The notes below the pieces were generated by a model that was not told where the DNA came from, made no database searches, and saw nothing but the letters and a program-made list of their open reading frames with translations. Positions 9,695 to 17,446 of a DNA stretch of 64,000 nt are shown here, piece after piece (positions within the stretch are counted from its first letter, which is position 1; every line of letters starts with the position of its first letter). Both the position numbers and the translations under genes were made by a program. This DNA is from Pseudomonas putida (GTDB lineage: Bacteria; Pseudomonadota; Gammaproteobacteria; Pseudomonadales; Pseudomonadaceae), in contig NZ_CP026115.2 in NCBI RefSeq assembly GCF_009883635.2, forward strand, positions 6,126,191-6,190,190. The letters run 5' to 3'.

Positions 9695-9719
9695 GATGCG
9701 ATCTCCAGGCCAGGCGTGG

Positions 9720-9857
9720 TCAGTGCTTGACGGCACGGGCGCTGGACGCCTGACTGCGTTCGACGAATGCCGACGACTCTTCGGCCAGAGCAGTAAGCGC
9801 AGACGAAAGGGTGACCAGGGTGGTCAGCATCAGCAGGGTCTTCTTGATGACGGTCAT
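9720..9857 (-). CDS. Small secreted protein (45 aa) heading the efflux operon
   Basis: An ATG at 9857 opens a 45-residue frame. It starts MTVIKKTLLMLTTLVTLSSA, a textbook Sec signal peptide with two lysines, a hydrophobic core and a likely cleavage site at ALA-E (after residue 25). About 20 polar residues follow (EESSAFVERSQASSARAVKH). A GAGG lies 10 nt upstream of the ATG. It runs in the same direction as the adaptor gene and ends 25 bp before it, so it is probably the first gene of the efflux transcript. I do not recognise a characterised homologue. The role is unknown; a periplasmic sensor or accessory peptide is only a guess. Confidence 0.72.
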   Translation of the reverse strand: MTVIKKTLLMLTTLVTLSSALTALAEESSAFVERSQASSARAVKH

Positions 9858-10149
9858 GGGAACAAGCCTCAGTAGATTGGAAAGTGAGGCGCATTCTTCG
9901 GTAAGCGCGGCGGGAGAAAAATGGCGGGCGACTGAAATGAGTTTTGTGTGCAGTTCACGAATGGAGTGACCACACAGGGTGCCTTGCTGGCTTCAGCAGC
10001 GGCCTGGTCCGCGACCTCGGCTCGCGTCGCATTACGGGTCAATACCGTGTCCCACGAATCTGGCCACCGTAAGTGTCGGCAAAGCCTTGTGAACCTGCGT
10101 GCACGCTCGCCAGTCCACATCGAAACGCAATCAGTTTGGGTATTGCTGG
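9858..10149. promoter_or_regulatory. Divergent intergenic region upstream of the efflux operon
   Basis: 292 bp between the efflux operon (leftward) and a small membrane-protein gene (rightward). It must hold the efflux promoter, but I cannot identify a convincing operator or -35/-10 pair. Short open frames on both strands here have no ribosome site or recognisable composition. Confidence 0.4.
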
Positions 10150-10395
10150 ATGAATGACTGGATCGACTTTCTAGAATGGCCCGCCATGGTCCTTACCGTA
10201 TTGGCCGCCTGGTGCATTGGTTCAAGGCGCCCGGGCAGACGCAAACTGGGCTTCTGCTGCTTCATCGCCAGCAATGTGCTGTGGGGGGTGTGGGGATGGC
10301 AGGCACAGGCTTGGGCGCTGATCATCCTCCAGGTGTGTCTGTGCGTCATGAACCTGCGGGGCTGGAAGAAAAACACCGCGATGGAGCCGGGATGA
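10150..10395 (+). CDS. Small YgjV-like membrane protein
   Basis: 81 residues starting MNDWIDFLEWPAMVLTVLAAW. Three hydrophobic stretches are visible (about residues 9-22, 31-48 and 52-66), with positive residues GSRRPGRRK between the first two, which fits an inner-membrane protein with three helices. The pattern resembles short YgjV-like proteins whose function is unknown. The ATG at 10150 is preferred because the hydrophobic profile begins right after it. The upstream GGG is weak as a ribosome site. Confidence 0.65.
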   Translation: MNDWIDFLEWPAMVLTVLAAWCIGSRRPGRRKLGFCCFIASNVLWGVWGWQAQAWALIILQVCLCVMNLRGWKKNTAMEPG

Positions 10396-10444
10396 ATGCC
10401 CGGCCACATCACCCCGGATCGAGCGCCGGGCATTGTCGTCGGCT

Positions 10445-10741
10445 TCAGCGGCCCACTGTTTCGACACCAACTGCCGTCTCTTCACCCGCGATACGCCTGG
10501 CGTACTCGACTCCCCATACCAGCGACCGACTCATGGTTTCACCAGCGCGCTGGGCGTAGGCTCGTTCACACAGTACCGATCCGTCTGCGCGATAGATACC
10601 GATGAAAAGCTGGGTGGCGCCCGTGCGTGATAAACGTGTCTGTACCTCTAAGCAGGCTCCGCTGTCGAGGGCTTCCTCATGGGTCTGGTGGTGCAGGATC
10701 GGGTCGCACCACTGTCGATAAGTTTCACCTCTTTTCTTCAT
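10445..10741 (-). CDS. Conserved small protein, paralogue of the protein at 39280-39576
   Basis: 98 residues beginning MKKRGETYRQWCDPILHH, with a GGAGGGCAGG ribosome site just upstream. No known domain is recognised. It aligns along most of its length with the protein encoded at 39280-39576. Shared blocks include W-DPILHH, RLSRTG-TQ-FIG-Y, and a C-terminal WGV--ARR. No signal peptide or membrane segment is visible, so it is probably cytoplasmic. The duplication within 29 kb supports a real gene with a maintained function. Confidence 0.75.
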   Translation of the reverse strand: MKKRGETYRQWCDPILHHQTHEEALDSGACLEVQTRLSRTGATQLFIGIYRADGSVLCERAYAQRAGETMSRSLVWGVEYARRIAGEETAVGVETVGR

Positions 10742-11011
10742 TTACCTGCCCTCCGCTGTTGTCAGCGGTAGATCACCTCATGCAGGCCATCACTCCAAAA
10801 CAAATGACAGCATCGGACGAGCTGTACAACACGATTTTTTGTACCTGCAGTACTCATCGTCAATCCACAGATCGACGGGCGTCCAAGGGACAGTGGTTGT
10901 CGCAAAGGATCTGCACCTGGAGTCCGCTGGTTTGCAGCATGGTCCGCGGGCGGCCCCGGCTCATCGGCGCAAGATTGTGAGATCGCCCTCTGAAGGCTGC
11001 AGCGTGCCAAC
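10742..11011. other. Intergenic stretch with no supported gene
   Basis: About 270 bp between the small conserved gene and the permease terminator. A leftward open frame of 88 codons exists here, but it lacks a ribosome site and has no coding-like composition. I see no repeats or operator beyond an imperfect TGTACA pair at 10823-10845. Confidence 0.4.
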
Positions 11012-11045
11012 AAAACAAGCCCGCGCATTAGCGCGGGCTTGTTTT
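11012..11045 (-). terminator. Rho-independent terminator of the permease gene
   Basis: A 15-bp perfect stem (AAAACAAGCCCGCGC with its complement) closes on a 4-nt loop ATTA, flanked by A4 on one side and T4 on the other. It lies 5 bp beyond the permease stop at 11051. The symmetry would allow it to work in both directions. Confidence 0.88.
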
Positions 11046-11050
11046 CACTC

Positions 11051-12463
11051 TCAAAGGGCAGTGGTGGAGATGTTTCGAGATCTCGCTTGAGACAGCTGGG
11101 GCTGCTTCAGCTGCAGCCAAACACCAATGGCTACAACTATTGCAGTGAGCCCAAATGTCGCGATCAGCTCAGAGCGCTGCCCTGGAAAGGCAGCCATGAC
11201 GCCGAAAATCGCCAGGATCAAAATGATGGTAAAGATTGTGAGGTATGGGAACAGCCACATCTTTACGTCGAGTTTTTCGCCCGCGGCGATCAGCCTTTTC
11301 CTCATCACCAGCTGAGTCAGCGCGATTACCAAGTACATGATCAATGCAATAGCGCCGCTCGTGGCAAGCAGGAAAGTGAACACTTGCTTGGGGAGAGCGT
11401 AGTTGGCAGCAAGGGCGAGGCAAGCCACAACGGTTGTCAGTCCAATCGCAGTAAATGGGACACCTTTGGGGCTGGTGACAGCAACAGATTGCGGGGCATC
11501 ACCGCGCCTGGCCAACGAGTAGCACATACGTGAAGCGGTATAGATTGCGGAATTCAAACAACTGACCACCGCAACGAGCACCACGACGCTCATGATCTGG
11601 GAAGCGGCAGGTATGTTCATTGCCGCCAGCACTGCCTGGTAAGAACCTTTTGCCAGATCAGGGCCGTTCCATGGCACAAGGCATACGACAACCGTGATGG
11701 AGCCCAAGTAAAACAGCGCCAACCTCCAAACAACCGAGCGGATGGCTCTCTTGATATTTTTCTTTGGATTCTCGGACTCCGCCGCTGCAATGGTTACTAC
11801 TTCACTGCCCATGAAACTGAACATTGCCGTTAGCAGCGCTGCCACGATCGCAACGTACCCTTGCGGGGCGAATCCACCATTGGAGTAAAGGTTATGGATA
11901 CCACTGGTGGAGGAGCCGGGTAGCATGCCAAAGATTGCAAGCACGCCTAAGCCAATGAATGACATGATCGCAATGACCTTGACCAAGGCCAGCCAGTATT
12001 CGATCTCACCATAATTGCCTACGCTTAAGCAGTTGCTAGCCACTAGCGCGAAAGTAATTGCAAAAGCGGCGATCCAAGGTGAGATCCCGAGCCATCCGGC
12101 CAAGATTTCTCCCGCTACGATTGCTTCAATCGCGATGACCAGGACGTAGAACCACCAGTACAGCCAGCCGATAGAAAAGCCGGCCCAGCGACCAAGCCCT
12201 TGATCGGCATATGACGAAAATGAACCTGTGTCCGGTCTGGCAGTAGCCATCTCCCCTAGCATTTGCATCACCAGGACGACGAGCGTCGCGGCAAGGAGGT
12301 AAGACACAATTACCGCAGGGCCCGCAATTGCGATCGCGTTTGATGAGCCCACGAAAAGCCCAGCGCCAATCACGCCCGCGATGGATATCATGGCAACTTG
12401 TCGAGACTTCAGCCCGTGTCCAAGTTCCCCGACGGCTTGAGTGCTATTAGATACACCGTCCAT
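11051..12463 (-). CDS. APC-superfamily amino-acid permease (AAT/GABA-permease type)
   Basis: 470 residues. The ATG at 12463 is chosen because GAGGTG precedes it by 6 nt and the protein then starts MDGVSNSTQAVGELGHGLKS, the normal cytoplasmic lead-in before TM1 (ISIAGVIGAGLFVGSS). That TM1 stretch carries the family substrate-site motif G-IGAGLF-G. About 12 membrane helices are present and the length is normal. It follows the HisD-like dehydrogenase on the same strand after a 290-bp gap with a hairpin, so it may be co-regulated rather than strictly co-transcribed. Likely a proton symporter for an amino acid or amine; the substrate is not determined. Confidence 0.88.
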   Translation of the reverse strand: MDGVSNSTQAVGELGHGLKSRQVAMISIAGVIGAGLFVGSSNAIAIAGPAVIVSYLLAATLVVLVMQMLGEMATARPDTGSFSSYADQGLGRWAGFSIGWLYWWFYVLVIAIEAIVAGEILAGWLGISPWIAAFAITFALVASNCLSVGNYGEIEYWLALVKVIAIMSFIGLGVLAIFGMLPGSSTSGIHNLYSNGGFAPQGYVAIVAALLTAMFSFMGSEVVTIAAAESENPKKNIKRAIRSVVWRLALFYLGSITVVVCLVPWNGPDLAKGSYQAVLAAMNIPAASQIMSVVVLVAVVSCLNSAIYTASRMCYSLARRGDAPQSVAVTSPKGVPFTAIGLTTVVACLALAANYALPKQVFTFLLATSGAIALIMYLVIALTQLVMRKRLIAAGEKLDVKMWLFPYLTIFTIILILAIFGVMAAFPGQRSELIATFGLTAIVVAIGVWLQLKQPQLSQARSRNISTTAL

Positions 12464-12710
12464 CCGTTTCACCTCAATATAGGGATTATTTTTTATTTTC
12501 AGACCGCAGCTGAGGTGCGCTAACTTCATGACTACTCGGCATGGATTCAACCATCGAGACATGTACATCAATCAGGCGAATCAGTGCCAGAGGATGTTTT
12601 GGCTTTTTTTTAGCCGAACCCGGTAAGTTTGGCCGAGCGTCCGTTAGTCAGTTATCGATCAAATGCAAGGTCTGTTTTGTGTGCCAATGAATTGGCCTTT
12701 CCTATACACA

Positions 12711-12740
12711 AAGGGGCCGAAGTATTCGCTTCGACCCCTT
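12711..12740 (-). terminator. Hairpin after the HisD-like gene
   Basis: A 12-bp stem with one mismatch (AAGGGGCCGAAG against CTTCGACCCCTT) and a 6-nt loop lies 14 bp beyond the HisD-like stop. Only three T residues follow on the minus strand, so termination may be partial. The rest of the 290-bp gap up to the permease start holds no gene. Confidence 0.5.
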
Positions 12741-12753
12741 CGCTCACTTTCCG

Positions 12754-14061
12754 TTACAGCGCAGGCGCCCCGAACGGTACGTCTTTCTTGCCGTACCGGC
12801 GGACGCGAATGTTGGCTTGCTCAGCATGGCCAACGAACCCTTCCATCAGGCACAGGCGGGAGCAATATTCACCAATAAGCGCCGACGCTTCGTCGGTAAG
12901 TACACGCTGATAGGTACAGGTCTTGATGTACTTGCCGACCCACAGGCCGCCAGTGTAACGAGCTGCCTTATTGGTTGGCAGGGTATGGTTTGTACCAATC
13001 ACCTTGTCGCCATATGAAACATTGGTGCGGGCGCCCACGAACAGCGCGCCATAGTTTTCCAGGTTCTGGACGAAATAGCCGTCATCACGGGTCATGATCT
13101 GTACGTGTTCAGAAGCATACTCGTCCGAGAACTTGACCATTTCCTCAAAGGACTCACAGAGGATGATTTCACCGAAGTTCTCCCATGCCTCCGAGGCAAT
13201 AGCAGAGGTCGGCAGCAGCTCCAGAAGGCGTGCGATTTCCTTCAGAGTGTCCTCGGCCAGTTCGCGGGATGTCGTCAGCATGACGGCGGGAGAGTCTTTG
13301 CCGTGCTCCGCTTGGCCCAGCAGGTCGGTCGCACACAGCTCACCGTCAACGCTGTCATCAGTAATCAGCAACGTTTCAGTCGGGCCTGCGAACAGGTCGA
13401 TGCCCACACGACCGAACAGTTGACGCTTGGCCTCAGCCACATATGCGTTGCCTGGGCCCACGATGATATCCACCGGGTCAATGTTTTGGGTGCCGATAGC
13501 CATTGCGCCTACAGCTTGGATCCCGCCAAGGCAGTAGATCGAGTCTGCACCTGCCAGGTATTGGGCAGCCACGATGTAGGGCGCCGGCTTACCTTGGAAA
13601 GGAGGAGCAGCAGTAGTGATGTTGCGAACACCTGCCGACTTGGCGGTGACGATCGACATGTGAGCGGAGGCCAGCAAAGGATACTTGCCACCAGGTACGT
13701 AGCAGCCGGCAGCGCTGACCGGTATGTGCTTGTGGCCCAGAACCACACCTGGAATAGTCTCAATTTCGCAATCGAGCATCGAGGCGCGTTGAGCATCAGC
13801 AAAGCGACGTACTTGAGCTTGAGCGAAGAGAATATCGTCGCGCTCTCGATCAGTCAGTTTGTTCATGCACTCCTGAATCTCCGCTGGACTCAGCCGGTAA
13901 TCAGTGCGATCCCAGCCATCGAACTGCATCGACAGCTCGCGAACAGCGGCATCACCGCGCTTCTCAATATCCAGGAGAATGCGGGAGACGTCCGACTTTA
14001 CCTTGTCATTGGCGGCTACTTGCTGTTCCGTAGGTTTCGCCTTTTTGATCCACTCAGCCAT
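12754..14061 (-). CDS. Histidinol-dehydrogenase-family NAD-dependent alcohol dehydrogenase (HpsN-like)
   Basis: 435 residues; ATG 14061 sits 7 nt after AGG. The HisD metal and catalytic residues are recognisable: Gln and His in LGQAEHGKD, Glu-His in ASEHVQIM, Asp in [11 protein letters not shown], and the C-terminal His in EGFVGHAEQ. The zinc-dependent four-electron chemistry may therefore be intact. The sequence resembles the stand-alone HpsN-like branch, which oxidises hydroxyalkyl substrates such as dihydroxypropanesulfonate, more than biosynthetic HisD. Absence of other his genes and the neighbouring XRE regulator and permease argue for a catabolic role. The substrate is unknown. Confidence 0.82.
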   Translation of the reverse strand: MAEWIKKAKPTEQQVAANDKVKSDVSRILLDIEKRGDAAVRELSMQFDGWDRTDYRLSPAEIQECMNKLTDRERDDILFAQAQVRRFADAQRASMLDCEIETIPGVVLGHKHIPVSAAGCYVPGGKYPLLASAHMSIVTAKSAGVRNITTAAPPFQGKPAPYIVAAQYLAGADSIYCLGGIQAVGAMAIGTQNIDPVDIIVGPGNAYVAEAKRQLFGRVGIDLFAGPTETLLITDDSVDGELCATDLLGQAEHGKDSPAVMLTTSRELAEDTLKEIARLLELLPTSAIASEAWENFGEIILCESFEEMVKFSDEYASEHVQIMTRDDGYFVQNLENYGALFVGARTNVSYGDKVIGTNHTLPTNKAARYTGGLWVGKYIKTCTYQRVLTDEASALIGEYCSRLCLMEGFVGHAEQANIRVRRYGKKDVPFGAPAL

Positions 14062-14162
14062 CACTTCACCTTTCTTGTAGGTAGCAGAACCCCTGGCGTC
14101 TAACCTGAAGGCGACGCTCGGTTACGCTTTAAATTTCTTGAGACAAACGCCTTGTCGCATCG

Positions 14163-14183
14163 CTTTGGTTGACCAAACCAAAG
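14163..14183. promoter_or_regulatory. Inverted repeat upstream of the HisD-like gene
   Basis: CTTTGGTT-N5-AACCAAAG, a perfect 8-bp dyad about 100 bp upstream of the HisD-like start. A protein-binding site or a small hairpin is possible. No regulator can be matched to it directly. Confidence 0.45.
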
Positions 14184-14302
14184 AGAGCCGGTGACATATC
14201 GCTCGCTGGTACGGGCAGGGAAACCGGCTCAACAGGCAGTGCCGTGAAGCATCACAACAGAGGTCATGATCTGCCTGCCGATAAAGTTACGGCCTGGCCT
14301 AC

Positions 14303-14349
14303 TGCGTCACAATTTCTCAAGAGTTCGAAATATGACGCAATATGACGCA
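14303..14349. promoter_or_regulatory. Cluster of TGACGCA boxes upstream of the HisD-like gene
   Basis: TGCGTCA at 14303-14309 and two TGACGCA copies at 14333-14339 and 14343-14349. The last two are tandem, exactly 10 bp apart within a repeated TATGACGCA block. The same heptamer recurs as an inverted pair at 15311-15352 in front of the XRE regulator gene. Candidate operator for that regulator. The rest of the 364-bp gap between the two genes contains no supported gene. Confidence 0.6.
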
Positions 14350-14425
14350 CAAGGGACACTGACTGGGCCAAAGCCAGCTAACTGGAACCTCCAGCTCTGG
14401 CACACAGACGTGGCGGATGCGGGGG

Positions 14426-15244
14426 CTAGATCCGAGCAGAATCGATGAATGAATTGTCCGTATCGAGGTAAGTGATCACTTCGCGAGGAATGGAAGGATC
14501 GGACGGGGACAGCACTGTCGCCCTTTTGATATGTGACTTGCGGATCAGGCCTTTGCCGACATAGGCCATCGCGACCTTCGCCGCAACCGGTTGCCGCATC
14601 ATCGTCGCCGCTACGCCACTTATCACGCCAAAGATGAATTTGTTGGAGTTGCGGCTCACGGAGGCAAGGTTGCTGAAGGTGAGTTCATTGCGCTGGATCG
14701 TTTCGAAATCGATGGCGAAGATTCGACCTGCCACAGGGAAGCACAAACCATGGTATTTGAAATGGTAATCCATCTTCCCCGTACCATCAGCGCTGGGGAA
14801 CCGCTCTACGTAGTAGTGCATGAGAGTTCCCTCGTGCTCATAGATGCAGAAGATCGAGCGAACGATTTGCCCCGTATAAATCGATGAGTAATGGTAGCGC
14901 TCGTACACACCCACGATACTGCTTGGGGCGGGACTGGCGGCGCTAGTTACCTCGTTGATGAAACTGACCATTTTCGGCGCCTGGATCAAGCTGCGAAAAA
15001 GGTGGAAATGGCTACCGTCAATGATCGTTCTGAAGTCAGCAGGCGCGGAAAACAAAACTTCGGTGGACAGACCAAAATGATTGGCAATCGTCCTGAGATT
15101 CCCCTTGGAAGGGACGTGACTCCCCGCCAGGTACTTGTTGAACTGTTGCCGGTTGATGCCGACCTTCCTGCAAAATTCAGAGACCGTCCCCCCTTGCTCA
15201 CATAGCGTGCGGAGATTTTCAGCGAGGTTGTTCGATGAATCCAT
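14426..15244 (-). CDS. XRE-family transcriptional regulator
   Basis: 272 residues from the ATG at 15244. The N-terminal ~60 residues form a Cro/CI-type helix-turn-helix: NLRTLCEQGG, then SEFCRKVGINRQQFNKYLAG, then NLRTIANHFGLSTEVLF. The long C-terminal part has no motif I recognise and could sense a ligand. It precedes the HisD-like gene and permease on the same strand, and both promoters carry TGACGCA boxes, so local control including autoregulation is likely. An earlier GTG would add 20 residues but has no better ribosome site. Confidence 0.8.
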   Translation of the reverse strand: MDSSNNLAENLRTLCEQGGTVSEFCRKVGINRQQFNKYLAGSHVPSKGNLRTIANHFGLSTEVLFSAPADFRTIIDGSHFHLFRSLIQAPKMVSFINEVTSAASPAPSSIVGVYERYHYSSIYTGQIVRSIFCIYEHEGTLMHYYVERFPSADGTGKMDYHFKYHGLCFPVAGRIFAIDFETIQRNELTFSNLASVSRNSNKFIFGVISGVAATMMRQPVAAKVAMAYVGKGLIRKSHIKRATVLSPSDPSIPREVITYLDTDNSFIDSARI

Positions 15245-15310
15245 GGCGATTGTCTCAGGAGTGGCTACCCGCCGGTGAGCAGCGGATTGGCGAGAGGGGT
15301 GCATCGCTTA

Positions 15311-15352
15311 GTGCGTCAGATTGAGAATCTACAGCATATATCCGCGACGCAC
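15311..15352. promoter_or_regulatory. Inverted GTGCGTC / GACGCAC pair upstream of the XRE gene
   Basis: GTGCGTC at 15311-15317 and GACGCAC at 15346-15352 form a perfect widely spaced inverted pair about 70-110 bp upstream of the regulator ATG. They match the heptamers in front of the HisD-like gene. Likely autoregulatory operator. The remaining sequence to 15574 shows no supported gene. Confidence 0.55.
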
Positions 15353-15574
15353 TAATGCCCCCTCCTGATCGGGGTTGATGCAAAGATGGCGCTGGGCATC
15401 GCCCACCGACATGGGCGCCGCGCAAAAATCGGCAGGCGCTGTCGGCTGTTCTTTCGCTACGATTCGAGGTCCAATATCATCGTCTATGCATGCGTCCACG
15501 ACGAAAATACCTACGGTCCGCAGGCATTGCCTTCGGTAGTAGGTGCTGCACAACGTGCTGGATTGAATCTCGAT

Positions 15575-16330
15575 TCAGTAGCGATAGTCGGGCGCTACAC
15601 GGTCCAGCATGCGCAACAAGGCCGTCCAGGCCAAGGAAGTCGCCCCCGGATCTGTCAACTCGCCTTCTTTGAGCTCGCGCTGCGGCTCATTGAACTGCCG
15701 CTCGGTATGGGCGCAAATCTCATGGCCAGGCAGCAGCAACTGCCCCGCTTGCTGGGCCGCGAGCTGTATCTCACAGGCTTTTTCCAGGTAGTACATCCTC
15801 ATGAACGCTTCGGCCACACTGCGACCGCCAGCCAGCAGGCCGTGGTTGCGCAAGATCATTACATTCTTGTCTTGCAGGTCTGCGACCAGGCGTTGTTGCT
15901 CATCGAGGTCCAGGGCGATCCCTTCATAAGCGTGATAGGCGACCTTGCCATAGAACTCCATGGATATCTGGTTCACAGGCAGCAATCCGCACTCCAGGGC
16001 AGCAACCGCACAGCCGGCGCGCGTGTGGGTATGCAGCACGCATTGAAGATCGTGGCGTGCCCGGTGAATGGCACTGTGGATGACAAAACCGGCCGGGTTG
16101 ACAGCGTAAGGCGTATCGCCGACTGGCGCCCCATCCAGGTCGATCTTGACCAGGCTGGAGGCGGTGATTTCATCGAACATCAACCCGTATGGATTGATCA
16201 GGAAATGCTGCTCCGGGCCCGGTATGCGTACCGAGATATGGGTAAAGATCAAGTCGGTCATGCGCAAATGCGCGACTAGCCGGTAGCAGGCTGCCAATTC
16301 CTCGCGCAGCGTTTGCTCGGTTGGGGTCAT
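15575..16330 (-). CDS. Class II aldolase/adducin family protein
   Basis: 251 residues, normal for the family. Zinc-binding histidines appear in HTHTRAG (around residues 98-100) and in RNHGLLAGG (around 160), and the substrate-proximal FTHISVRIPG is present near residue 30. Relatives include fuculose- and ribulose-phosphate aldolases and several non-aldolase metal enzymes, so the reaction cannot be named. It is divergent from a GcvA-like LysR gene, which is the obvious candidate regulator. Confidence 0.85.
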   Translation of the reverse strand: MTPTEQTLREELAACYRLVAHLRMTDLIFTHISVRIPGPEQHFLINPYGLMFDEITASSLVKIDLDGAPVGDTPYAVNPAGFVIHSAIHRARHDLQCVLHTHTRAGCAVAALECGLLPVNQISMEFYGKVAYHAYEGIALDLDEQQRLVADLQDKNVMILRNHGLLAGGRSVAEAFMRMYYLEKACEIQLAAQQAGQLLLPGHEICAHTERQFNEPQRELKEGELTDPGATSLAWTALLRMLDRVAPDYRY

Positions 16331-16343
16331 GTCCTTCGCTCCA

Positions 16344-16364
16344 ATACTGATGTGAGCTCAGTAT
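16344..16364. promoter_or_regulatory. Dyad between the aldolase and LysR genes
   Basis: ATACTGA-N7-TCAGTAT, a perfect 7-bp inverted repeat 14 bp upstream of the aldolase ATG in the divergent promoter region. Its size and position fit a LysR-type operator of the adjacent regulator. Confidence 0.5.
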
Positions 16365-16457
16365 CGGTGAATTGAAACAAGCAACAATCGAATTAATTTC
16401 GCAGGTAATGTAGTGTTAGTTTCACCAATTGCTTACTTACACGCGATGCAGGGGCCT

Positions 16458-17342
16458 ATGCACTTCCCATCAATGACGGCGCTTCGCGCGCTGGATGCCG
16501 TGGCACGACTCGGAAGCATCTCCAGTGCAGCTGACGAACTCAGCCTCACACGGAGTGCGATCAGTCACCGCATCGGCACGCTTGAGGAGCAGCTGGGGTT
16601 TGCCCTGACCGAGCGCATTGGCCGTGGCATACGGCTGACGTTTCGAGGGGAGCAGTACGCCCGGGAGGTGCAGCAGATCCTCGAGCGCGTTCAACTGGCC
16701 GCAGCAGGTGAACAGGGGCAACAGATCGCGGGGCGCCTGTGCGTCAGTTGCAACACCGGTTTTGCCAGCGCCTGGTTGTGCCAGCACATCAACGCGTTCA
16801 TGACGCTCCATCCTCAGGTCCAGTTCCACCTGATCTCGCCACGCACGCCGGCCGATACCAGCGCGAGCGAAGCGGATATCTTCATTGCCTACGGCACGGG
16901 CGACTGGCCGAATCTGCAGGTAATGCCGCTGATGGACCTGCATTATTTTCCGGTATTGAGCCCTCAACTGCTCTACGCCAACGGCGGTCTCCGGCATATC
17001 GATGACCTGTCGAACTTCACCTTGCTGCACATGAACGACTACACGGATTGGCGGGTATGGCTGGGGGCAGCGGGCCGCAACAAAGTCGATGCTTCATCCG
17101 GCGTGTTGTTCTCCGACGCCCCCTGTGCACTGGCCGCCTGCCTGGCAGGCCAAGGCATCGCGATGGGCGACAACCTGCTGAGCAGCGACGCACTGAGGCG
17201 AGGCCTGCTGGTGAGCCCATTCGACATCAGTACGCGGGCAAACCGTTCGTACTTTCTGGTCTGCCATCCAGCCAAGGCGCAGCGCCCCATCGTCAAGGCA
17301 TTCAGCGACTGGCTGATCGAAACACTCGCCCTCACGACCTAG
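16458..17342 (+). CDS. LysR-family regulator (GcvA-like)
   Basis: 294 residues from ATG 16458, which follows an AGGGG ribosome site; ATG 16446 or GTG 16413 are alternatives. The N-terminus (FPSMTALRALDAVARLGSIS) and helix-turn-helix SAADELSLTRSAISHRI are LysR-type of the GcvA group. An effector-binding domain follows. It is divergent from the class II aldolase gene with a dyad between them, suggesting it controls that gene. Confidence 0.86.
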   Translation: MHFPSMTALRALDAVARLGSISSAADELSLTRSAISHRIGTLEEQLGFALTERIGRGIRLTFRGEQYAREVQQILERVQLAAAGEQGQQIAGRLCVSCNTGFASAWLCQHINAFMTLHPQVQFHLISPRTPADTSASEADIFIAYGTGDWPNLQVMPLMDLHYFPVLSPQLLYANGGLRHIDDLSNFTLLHMNDYTDWRVWLGAAGRNKVDASSGVLFSDAPCALAACLAGQGIAMGDNLLSSDALRRGLLVSPFDISTRANRSYFLVCHPAKAQRPIVKAFSDWLIETLALTT

Positions 17343-17380
17343 GGTCAGACTTGCTCATCTTCCAAACGTTGACGCGGTCC

Positions 17381-17424
17381 CTGTGGGAGCGGGCTTGCCC
17401 GCGAACACGGGCGAAGCCCGTGCC
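17381..17424. repeat. Pseudomonas REP element
   Basis: GTGGGAGCGGGCTTGCCCGCG followed by an imperfect second hairpin (ACGGGCGAAGCCCGT) is the classic REP palindrome of P. putida-group genomes. It sits in the gap between two converging genes, where such elements usually occur and can act as mRNA 3'-end structures. Confidence 0.85.
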
Positions 17425-17446
17425 ATCCACCGCGGTGTCTGCCCTA

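Noticed and set aside
10823..10845. TGTACA followed by TGTACC resembling a LitR box
   Set aside because: The spacer is 11, not 12, and the second half-site has a mismatch. It is not close to a suitable promoter.
10762..11028. 88-codon leftward frame
   Set aside because: It runs into the terminator hairpin, has no ribosome site and no recognisable content.
12599..12622. TTTTGGC-T8-AGCC string resembling a terminator
   Set aside because: Stem of only 4 bp around a T8 loop; too weak to support as a terminator.
15329..15553. 74-codon leftward frame between the XRE and aldolase genes
   Set aside because: It overlaps the proposed operator, lacks a ribosome site and matches nothing I know.
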